Positions 1 to 7,600 of a stretch of 25,917 nucleotides of DNA are shown here, piece after piece. Numbering within the stretch: the first letter of the stretch is position 1; each line of letters begins with the position of its first letter. The stretch is taken from positions 1 through 25,917 of the IMG/VR virus record IMGVR_UViG_3300044617_000866; one strand, given 5' to 3'. A model generated the notes under the pieces. The model had not been told where the DNA came from. It did no database searches and saw nothing but the letters and a program-made list of their open reading frames with translations. Made by a program: the position numbers and the translations under genes. Source of the stretch: a virus.

Positions 1-760
1 CCACGGAAGAGGTTACACCTACGCAAACTGTGACCGTAACGACTACCCCTACGCCAGAGCCCACGGATTTCGTGACTCCGGTGGTTACGCCAGTAGTTAC
101 GCCCGTGGTTACGCCCACGGAAGAGGTCACGCCTACGCCCACGCAAACCGTGACCGTGACGGCTACTACCCTGCCTACGGATGTCGTGACGCCCGTAGTC
201 ACGCCGACGGCTACGCCCGTGGTTACGCCCACGGAAGAGCCCACGCAGACGGTGACCGTGACGACCACGACTTTGCCGACTGACGAAGTTACCGTGACGC
301 CGACGCCTACGGTTACGGAAGAGGTTACGCCGACGCCGACGCCTACGCCCACGCAAACCGTGACCGTGACGGCTACTACCCTGCCTACGGATGTCGTGAC
401 GCCTACGCCGACGATCACAGAAGAGCCGCCCCCACCTACGCCCACGCCCACAGTTACGCCTACGCAAACCGTGACCGTGACGCCTACGCCGACGATCACA
501 GAAGAGCCGTCACCCACACCTACGGTTACAAATACGCCCACGCAGACGGTGACCGTGACGGCTACTCCATTACCGACCGACGACGTTACTGTGACGCCTA
601 CAGTTACGGAAGATGTCACGACCACGACCACGCCTACCCAGACTGTGACCGTGACCGCCACCCCGACCCGGACCCCGACACCGACCCGGACCGTAACGCC
701 CACGCCCACGTTCACGCCCACGCCCACGCCCACGCCCACGCCCACGCCCACGCTACCTCC
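1..760 (+). repeat. Imperfect coding tandem repeats (TVTVT/VTPT units)
   Basis: Degenerate direct repeats built on ACGCC, GTGACCGTGACG and CCTACG blocks fill the 5' part of the repeat protein gene. Long exact copies are present: 129-193 equals 339-403 (65 bases, 210 apart), and 396-428 equals 477-509 (33 bases, 81 apart). Both offsets are multiples of three, so unit gain or loss keeps the reading frame. Confidence 0.9.
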
Positions 761-983
761 GGTCCCCAGACCGGCTGGTGGGGTGCCAGATTCACGGGTA
801 GAGCCCATTTATGGGGGCAAATACCAAGCAAGTGACCCCTATCGCACCTTGGAAGAGATCTTGCGGGGCGACAAAGGTGACCCTTTTTCTCTCCTACAAA
901 CTAGAATGGCCAAAGGGGGCCACGTGACTAATCAACCTACGCGGCCCGGTACATTGGAAGACCTGCTGCGACTGCTGAAATGA
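1..983 (+). CDS. Thr/Pro/Val-repeat phage protein (5' end missing)
   Basis: The reading frame (third base of the window onward) is open from the left edge, and the repeat is already running there, so the true start lies outside. About the first 240 visible residues are low-complexity Thr, Pro and Val with recurring TQTVTVT, VVTPT and ITEEP units and a closing TP run. The last ~65 residues are ordinary sequence (GGKYQASDPYRTLEEIL, then MAKGG and LEDLLRLLK). The MAKGG segment and position directly before two virion-type genes suggest a structural or virion-associated product, with the repeat as an extended stalk or linker; such Thr-rich repeats can be glycosylated. No enzymatic motif is visible. 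The stop is 8 bases before the next start, so they are probably cotranscribed. Function unknown; the structural role is inference. Confidence 0.75.
   Translation, partial: TEEVTPTQTVTVTTTPTPEPTDFVTPVVTPVVTPVVTPTEEVTPTPTQTVTVTATTLPTDVVTPVVTPTATPVVTPTEEPTQTVTVTTTTLPTDEVTVTPTPTVTEEVTPTPTPTPTQTVTVTATTLPTDVVTPTPTITEEPPPPTPTPTVTPTQTVTVTPTPTITEEPSPTPTVTNTPTQTVTVTATPLPTDDVTVTPTVTEDVTTTTTPTQTVTVTATPTRTPTPTRTVTPTPTFTPTPTPTPTPTPTLPPVPRPAGGVPDSRVEPIYGGKYQASDPYRTLEEILRGDKGDPFSLLQTRMAKGGHVTNQPTRPGTLEDLLRLLK
713..748 (+). repeat. Six perfect CACGCC hexamer repeats
   Basis: Six uninterrupted copies of CACGCC encode alternating Thr-Pro at the end of the Thr/Pro region. A hexamer array is prone to slipped-strand length change, but each step adds or removes exactly two residues, so the downstream frame is not affected. 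Confidence 0.9.
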
Positions 984-991
984 GGTGACCT

Positions 992-3019
992 ATGTATGTG
1001 GTCGTTGGATATGACGAAGATGGCTACCCCATTTGGGGGGATGACGGCTCGGAAGCAGGGTCTGGTACAGACGACGAAACCTCCGGCAATCTGATTAGTC
1101 TGGGCGGGCCCGAAGACATCATTGGGCAGTCTGTCGGAAACTTCACCATTGGTTCCGATGTCATCTACCGTTTGCCTGACGGCACCGGTATGGGCATCAA
1201 CACGGAGACCGGTGAGTATTACCCCATTAATGCGGCGCAACTGACCGCTATGTCTTCCGGCAGTGGTAGCCCCTCTGCGGATTTCATGTCCAATCTGCGC
1301 GGTGCAGGTGTGTCGCTTGGTGCGGGTAGTTCATTCAATCGTCTGGTCAACCAGATGAAAGGGTTCTTCAAGAACCCCGATGGGTCGATTAACTGGGCAG
1401 GTTTGACTACCGCAGCGGCAGGCTTGTATGGCTTGCGTGGGGGTATGGACGTCAAAACCGGCGGCTACAACGTGCCGGTGCCAAAACTGACAGCCACCCG
1501 GGAGGCCGTGAACATTCAGGATCCCAACCGTCGCCCCGGCCAAGGCGGGCTGCGGTATTTCACAGACGTGCAGTACACGCCTCAAGGCGACGCAACGGCT
1601 CTTGCTGCGGCGCAACAAGCAGCGGCGACGCAAGCCGCCGGGCTTCGCGCGGCCTATACGCCCACTGCCGCTCCTCCGGCAACAAGCACGTACGCCGGTA
1701 CATTTAAGATGCCGTGGGAAAAGACCCCCACTGCGGCTCCGGCGCCCGCCCCTGCCGCCCAGGGTGCATCCAGTGTGGGTGATGTACTTCGCCCTGAGCA
1801 GCGCCTGCCTACGCAGCAACAACAAGGAATAGCAACCATGGCTGATGGCGGTATTGCAATGCTGGCCCGTGGAGGTCGTTATCTCCAAGGCGCCACGGAC
1901 GGAATGGCGGACAAGATTCCGAGTTCTATTGATGGCAAGCAACCTGCGGCGCTGAGCCATGGGGAGTTTGTGATCCCTGCGGACGTCGTGTCGCACTTGG
2001 GTAACGGCAATTCGGACGCCGGTGCCAAGAAGTTGTACGACATGATGGCGCGGGTGCGCAAAGCCCGCACCGGAACGCAAAAACAGGGCAAGAAAATCAA
2101 CCCGGACAAGTTCATGCCCGGCGGCCTTGCAGGCTACGCCAGTGGTGGCGTGGTTGCTTTTCAGGCGGGCGGAACCGCCAGTACAGCGTCTACGCCTACC
2201 GTAACTGGCTATGGCACCTCCCAAGCCTCCACCCTGTCTCCGTGGGCCGGTGAGTACGTTACTAACCTGCTGGGCGAAGCCCAAGCCCTCTCCAAGCAGC
2301 CGTATCAAGCCTACCAAGGTCCCCTGACGGCGGGTGCGTCCAACTTGCAGCAGCAAGCGTTTGCGGGCGCCAGTGAGTTGGCGAAGACTGGCTACACCCC
2401 TGGCACGTTCACGGCGGGTACCTTTGGCCTGGACGCGGCCAAGCAGTACATGAATCCGTACTTGCAGTCAGTGCTTGACCCCACGTTGGCGGAAATGAAG
2501 CGGCAATCAGACATTGCCCGCTTGTCGGACGCGTCGCGGCTTACGCAGGCAGGAGCGTTCGGCGGCAGCCGTCAAGCCATCATGGAGTCCGAAGGTCGCC
2601 GTAATCTGCTGGAGAAGCAGCGTCAAGCGATTGGAGAAGGCTACGCAAGTGCCTACGACAAGGCCATGGCGCAGTTCAACGCTGAGCAAGGCCGACAGAT
2701 GGAAGCCCAGAAAGCCGGTGAGGCGTCGCGTCAATTCAGCGCAGACTTCGGCGCAAAGTCGATTGCAGACCTTGCCAAGTTGGGTGCAGAGCAACGCGAC
2801 ATCGAGCAGCAGGGGCTGACGGCGGAGCGTAAGGCGTTCGAAGAGGAGCGGGCCTATCCGTTCTCCATGCTTGACTACCGTCGCAAGATGGTCGAAGGAC
2901 TGCCGATTGGCGCGTCGTCCACTACACCCAACACCACGGGTATGTCTCAAATTACGTCCCGTATCAACGACCTTGAGTCGTTGTACAACACCCTGCGCAA
3001 CCTCGGCCAAGGCGGATAA
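992..3019 (+). CDS. Ala/Gln-rich probable internal virion protein, 675 aa
   Basis: The start follows GAGGTG a few bases upstream. The N-terminal ~130 residues are Gly/Ser-rich and acidic. Around residues 285-335 is a pattern I know from aquatic phage virion proteins: a Gly-rich stretch, then DGMADKIPSSIDG and SHGEFVIPADVV. A second Gly-rich block with GGVVAFQAGG follows near 385. The C-terminal ~250 residues are Ala/Gln-rich and mostly helical, with QYMNPYLQSVLDP, GAFGGSRQAI and long Gln/Glu/Ala helices, resembling phage proteins often annotated as internal virion or DNA transfer proteins. No signal peptide, membrane segment or catalytic motif is seen. Together with the next two genes it probably forms the late block for the ejected or tail-associated proteins. 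Family resemblance is from memory; the role is inference. Confidence 0.7.
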   Translation: MYVVVGYDEDGYPIWGDDGSEAGSGTDDETSGNLISLGGPEDIIGQSVGNFTIGSDVIYRLPDGTGMGINTETGEYYPINAAQLTAMSSGSGSPSADFMSNLRGAGVSLGAGSSFNRLVNQMKGFFKNPDGSINWAGLTTAAAGLYGLRGGMDVKTGGYNVPVPKLTATREAVNIQDPNRRPGQGGLRYFTDVQYTPQGDATALAAAQQAAATQAAGLRAAYTPTAAPPATSTYAGTFKMPWEKTPTAAPAPAPAAQGASSVGDVLRPEQRLPTQQQQGIATMADGGIAMLARGGRYLQGATDGMADKIPSSIDGKQPAALSHGEFVIPADVVSHLGNGNSDAGAKKLYDMMARVRKARTGTQKQGKKINPDKFMPGGLAGYASGGVVAFQAGGTASTASTPTVTGYGTSQASTLSPWAGEYVTNLLGEAQALSKQPYQAYQGPLTAGASNLQQQAFAGASELAKTGYTPGTFTAGTFGLDAAKQYMNPYLQSVLDPTLAEMKRQSDIARLSDASRLTQAGAFGGSRQAIMESEGRRNLLEKQRQAIGEGYASAYDKAMAQFNAEQGRQMEAQKAGEASRQFSADFGAKSIADLAKLGAEQRDIEQQGLTAERKAFEEERAYPFSMLDYRRKMVEGLPIGASSTTPNTTGMSQITSRINDLESLYNTLRNLGQGG

Positions 3020-3030
3020 GAGGTACTGAT

Positions 3031-4644
3031 ATGCCATCTCCCAATCTTGTTCAGATCCAACGCGACCTGCAAATGCTGCCCCCTGGGGCGCAGACCATGA
3101 TGTATCTCAAGCGGGCCAAAGATGGCATGGTGGCATCCGTGCCTCCGTACTTGGCCGCTGCGGAACTCGCAGGGCGCGAAAAAATGGCGCAGCGTCAGGC
3201 CCTGTCTGACGGTGCCGCTCCTGGCGAACAGCCCACAGTCTCACAACAGTTGTCGCAGAAGGCTGACCTGTTGGCTCTTCAGGCCATGAAGAAGCAGGCT
3301 ATGGATCGGCAGGGGCTTGACCAAGCCCGAAGTGCCGTGATGCCCGCGCCGGAGGGCTCTCCCGAGCCCGAGGAGCAGCCGCGCCGCGAAGGCGGCATTG
3401 ACCGTTTGCCGGTGGACTTTGGTCTGGCCGGTGGCGGAATCGTGGCGTTCCAGCAGGGCGGCGTACCCATGACAACGGGCTACGCTCCTGACTACCAAGA
3501 AGCCCGAGAGATGGGCATTGACCTGAGTCCGTACGATTCTCCTGAAGTGCGTAAGGAGAAGTTGGAGCGTCTTGCCCGCATGCGCGAGTTCCGCAAGCAA
3601 GCCGGAACGGCGCAGATCCCCGGACAAGCGGCTGATGTGCAAGCCCTGGCTGCACAGATGAACAAGCCGCCCGCGCCCCCGGCTCCGCCGGTCAGGACGT
3701 CTACTATGACGCCGCAGCAGATGGAGGCTCAAGTAAAGAAGCCCCAAGTTGCTCCGCCTGCACCGCCCGCCGCAGCGCCCGCCCCCGCTGCTCCGCAGCA
3801 GCCTCCCACTGCCGACTTGCGTGCCGCACTTATGGGACGCTTGGGGCTTGGCGAAGGTGCGCCAGAAGGCGCCGCTGCGCCTTCGCAATCCGGTCTGGCC
3901 CAGGCCGGTGCTGACGTGAAAGCGTTGGCTGCGTCCATGGGACTCGGCACCCCCGCCGGGGCCGAAGAGCGCGAGATGATTGCGCAGATGCGTGCCCGTC
4001 ACGCTCAGCAGGAAAAAGACCGGGCCCGTATGGGGCTCAAGGCAGTCCTTGGCGGATTTAGCCGAGGTTACGGCGGCGCTGCGGCGTCCGAGCAAGAGTT
4101 TGCACAGCGTGCCTATGCTGAAGACATGCAGCATCAGCGGCAGATGTACGACTTGGTTAACGCCATCAACACCGGCAATCGCAAGGAAGCCGAGAAAGCA
4201 TTTGATAAGGCTATCAATTTGGGAGAGTCCCGCGAAAAAGAAGTCGGGGCGATGAGTCGTAGCCAGTTGCAGGCCTTGTCGCAGATGTATTCCTCTGAAC
4301 TCCAAGCCGGTAGCAGCAAGTACAACACTGACGCACATGTGCGCGTGGCTCTGGCGCAAGCCGAGCGCGCGGGCAAAAGTAACGACCTCCAAGAGCGCAA
4401 GTTGGCGGTGGATGGTTTGCAGTCTGCTGAACGCGGAGTTCAGTCTGAACTGAACAAACTGCACGGTCTTATGGATGTGGAGAGCCGCAGGAGTCGGAAG
4501 AAACTGGAAGACGACCTGAAAGATATCCGCACTCGAATTTCTGCGCTATCGGGCGCGGACAAACTGGCTCCGGTTGCGGCGGCGGGTACTGCTCCGACCG
4601 CCTCAACTCAAGGGCGTGCTCGTTTCCTCGGCTACGAAAAGTAA
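3031..4644 (+). CDS. Ala/Gln/Pro-rich probable internal virion protein, 537 aa
   Basis: The start is preceded by AGAGG. It shares style with its upstream neighbour: Ala/Gln-rich helices and a Gly-rich GLAGGGIVAFQQGG segment near residue 135, parallel to GGVVAFQAGG in the 675-aa protein. Residues about 205-285 form a Pro/Ala linker with several PPAP runs. The remainder is charged, Ala/Gln-rich and probably coiled-coil (QMRARHAQQEKDRARM, later heptad-like Leu/Lys/Glu). No enzyme motif is visible. The spacing (11 bases after the previous stop, 6 before the next start) marks one operon. Probable minor or internal virion protein; exact function unknown. The shared Gly-Ala-Phe-Gln motif suggests a family or common assembly signal with its neighbour. 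Confidence 0.65.
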   Translation: MPSPNLVQIQRDLQMLPPGAQTMMYLKRAKDGMVASVPPYLAAAELAGREKMAQRQALSDGAAPGEQPTVSQQLSQKADLLALQAMKKQAMDRQGLDQARSAVMPAPEGSPEPEEQPRREGGIDRLPVDFGLAGGGIVAFQQGGVPMTTGYAPDYQEAREMGIDLSPYDSPEVRKEKLERLARMREFRKQAGTAQIPGQAADVQALAAQMNKPPAPPAPPVRTSTMTPQQMEAQVKKPQVAPPAPPAAAPAPAAPQQPPTADLRAALMGRLGLGEGAPEGAAAPSQSGLAQAGADVKALAASMGLGTPAGAEEREMIAQMRARHAQQEKDRARMGLKAVLGGFSRGYGGAAASEQEFAQRAYAEDMQHQRQMYDLVNAINTGNRKEAEKAFDKAINLGESREKEVGAMSRSQLQALSQMYSSELQAGSSKYNTDAHVRVALAQAERAGKSNDLQERKLAVDGLQSAERGVQSELNKLHGLMDVESRRSRKKLEDDLKDIRTRISALSGADKLAPVAAAGTAPTASTQGRARFLGYEK

Positions 4645-4650
4645 GTTGCT

Positions 4651-7600
4651 ATGCCGATTGCTCGTTTCCAGATGCCAGACGGGCGCATCGCCCGTTTTGA
4701 AATTCCCGCAGGGCTAAGCCCCGAGCAGGCCGAGCAACTTATTCAGGCAGAAGTTTCTGCCATGCCTGCGGCGGCACCCAAAGCCGCGCCGTTCTCTCTG
4801 CGAGACGTGGCCCTGTCTCTGGGGCAAGGTGCCGTGGGCGGCGTCAAGGCTCTGACCGATGTGTTCGGTGCAGGCAACGTAGCCTCCGAAACCTTGGAGC
4901 GCGGCCAACGCGCACTGGGCGAAGCCATGACGCCCGAGCGTCAAGCGGAGTTGCAGCGGCGTGCCCAGATGGCAAAAGCCGCTGAAGAGCAAGGTGTTGG
5001 CGCGGAAGTCAGCACGGCTCTGGGCGGCGTGGCCGAAGCGCCCCTGCAAAGCGCGGCGCAAGCGGTGGGTTCCTTCCTGCCCTTCATGCTTGCGGCCCCG
5101 GTCGGCGCTGCGGCCAAACTGCTGCCCGCCACCATGAAGGCCATCAACACCGTGATCGGCACGGCGCAAGGCGTCGGCGCGGTCAAGGGCTCCATCTACG
5201 ACTCTGTAAAAGAACGTCTGATATCCGAAGGGATGCCGGAGCAACTGGCTGAGCAGCAGGCACAGGCCGCGCAAGCCTATACGGGCAAGAACCTCGAACA
5301 GATTGGGTTGGGAGGCGCACTGGGCGCTGTGGCCGGTAGGTTCGGTGCAGAAAGTCTCCTGTCAAAAGCGGGGGCCCAACAGGCCGCTCCCGGCATGCTG
5401 CGTCGTGCAGGCACGGCGGCGTTGGCTGAAGCGCCTACGGAAGCCGCACAGGGCGGTCAGGAACGCATGGCTGCGAACATTGCGTTGCAGCGTGAGGGCT
5501 TTAACGTCCCGACGTTCCAAGGCGTAGCCGGTCAGGCTGCACAAGAAGCCGCCATGGGCGCCCTTGGCGGCGCTGCGGTTGGTGCTGTTCGCGGGCCCGA
5601 GGTTCAACCTCCGCCCGCTCCTCCCGCGCCGCCCGCTCCCCCTGCTCCGGCCCCGGCACCCGCTGCCCCCGCCGTAGACCTCACGAAGTCGTACGGAGAA
5701 CTTTGGAAGCAGCGCGAAGAACTGCGGGCTGCGGAAAAGACGCCGGAGACTGAGGCCGTTATCGGCCAACTGTCGCAGCGCATCCGGGAACTGGACATTG
5801 AGGGCATCAATACTGCACGGCAGCAGAAAGCCCAGGAGCAGTCTGATGCAGAGAAGGCAGCGCGCAGCGCCTTTACGCAGCCCGGTCAGCAAATGGAGAT
5901 GCGGGAGTTCCTGCCCCCCGGCGGCGCCCAACTTGCAACCGAAGTCGAAACTGAACCCACACTGCGTGAGCAGCGCGCAGAGTACCGCCAAGATCGTCGG
6001 GAGTTGCGTGAGCAGGGGCAGATGCGCCTGCCGTTCCGCTACACCGGAGAAGGTGAGCCCACGTCCACGACGCCGCCCCCGGCGCCGCGCATCTATATGC
6101 CGGACATCGAAGCCGTCGGCGTGCCGTTTAAGACCGCAAAGGATTGGTTCAACCGTAACGTCGTCAACCGCACCAAGGAAGATGTCGCTGCTCTTGTGCA
6201 GCAGGATCCTTCTCTGGTAAAAGGTCAGGGGTCGCGGGCCAAGATTCTCCGAGCCTTGTTGGGCCCGGACGTACCCGCATTTAAGGAGGCCCCCCGTGGA
6301 GCGCCAACGCCAACACCTGTTAGTGCAAAACCTCAGCCCGGAGGAGATCAGCGAGGCGTGGGCGTACCTAGCGCGCCTCCCGTCGCCGGACCTCCCGCAG
6401 CCGCTGCTCCCGCCGCACCTAAAAGACCTGTCGCCCCTAGATTGGCACCTGTTGCACCACCTGCTCCAGCAGGAGTTGCAGGAGAGGGACAGCAGCCCCT
6501 TGCACTGACTCCGGCCCCGGCCCCCGCTGCGCCTGTAGAAGATACCCGCACGGCGGCTGAGGTTCAGACTGCGATCGACTCGCTGCGCAACAAGCAGCGC
6601 GGACTGCTGCTCAAGAGCGGCAAGGTGCCGATGCCCAACTCCAAGGCTCGTAAAGCCTACGACGAGTTGGAAACCCAGGTGCAGGAACTGATCCCCGTCT
6701 ACGACCGCAAGGCCGAGGAAGAGCGCCAGCGGGACGCCGCCGAGATGCAGCGTCGCTTGGACGAGCAGCAGAAGAAGACTGCGGAAGGCAAACGTAAGGC
6801 GCCCCCTGCGGCTGCCCCGGCTCCGACCAAGCCCACGCCGCCCATCTCCGAAGAGATGCGCGAGCCCATCGGCACGTCCACGTTTGGCATGGAAGAAGGC
6901 GAGGTCGAGATCCGTCGTGGCCCGCAGGCTGAGTTGTTCCCGTCGAGCAAGGCTGAGACGCGCAAGCGTGCCGAGGCCGCTGATAAGCGGGAGCGCGAAG
7001 CCGTAGAAGCCGAACCCCCGAGGGCCACCACGCCCGACGGACGGCAGATTGAGTTGGGGCTTGACACGGAAGTGGTACGCAGTGAAGCGGTATCCCCGGG
7101 TGGCCCCGAATCGGTCACTGAGTCCGTCGCCCTGGCCGCGATTGACCGCAGGCCCATGATTGAAGTGGCGCAGTGGGCGGCTAAGAATTTGCCTGACCAA
7201 GATCAGCGAGTGATCGCACAGCGCGTGGTCGTCATGCTGCAACGACTGGCGGGCATGGGTGTGGATCTTCGTCCCATAGAAGTAACCCCTGCGGGGTACC
7301 GTTTGGCCAGTGGAGCCCTTGGTCATGCTGACTACCAGCGCAATGCCGGGGCCCCGAGCACGGTTACCATTCGTCTAAATCATCCCTCAAACGGAGCCCA
7401 ATCGGGCGTCAATGAAGAGATTCTGCTGCATGAACTGCTGCATGCGGCTACGTTTGGCGCAATCGAGTTGGGGCGACTGCCAACGGCCAAGGGCACAGCA
7501 GTTGAAAAGGCTACGGATGACTTGTACAAGGTAGCGGAAGCCGTTGTACAGCACTACAACCAACGAGCGAGAACTCTTGGTGCCAAGGGCCTGACTCCAT

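Noticed and set aside
1-760. CRISPR array or satellite explanation for the repeats at the left edge
   Set aside because: Units are coding, imperfect, in frame and without unique spacers of even length; they encode a Thr/Pro/Val-rich protein.
1331-2356. 341-residue minus-strand frame opposite the 675-aa virion protein
   Set aside because: Arg/Gly/Cys-rich mirror frame without a ribosome site or domain.
3241-4464. 407-residue open frame on the minus strand opposite the 537-aa virion protein
   Set aside because: Shadow frame with low-complexity Arg/Leu/His composition and no supporting signal.
5590-5690. Possible second overprinted gene in the other Pro/Ala linker of the polyvalent protein
   Set aside because: No start codon with a ribosome site and no helical product in the other frames, unlike the linker at 6296-6508.
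5362-7326. 654-residue open frame on the minus strand, and a similar 495-residue frame at 7387-8874
   Set aside because: Both are antisense to the polyvalent gene, whose motifs and domain resemblance are clear. Composition (Arg/Gly/His/Leu-rich) is typical of mirror frames in GC-rich genes, and there is no ribosome site or recognisable domain.
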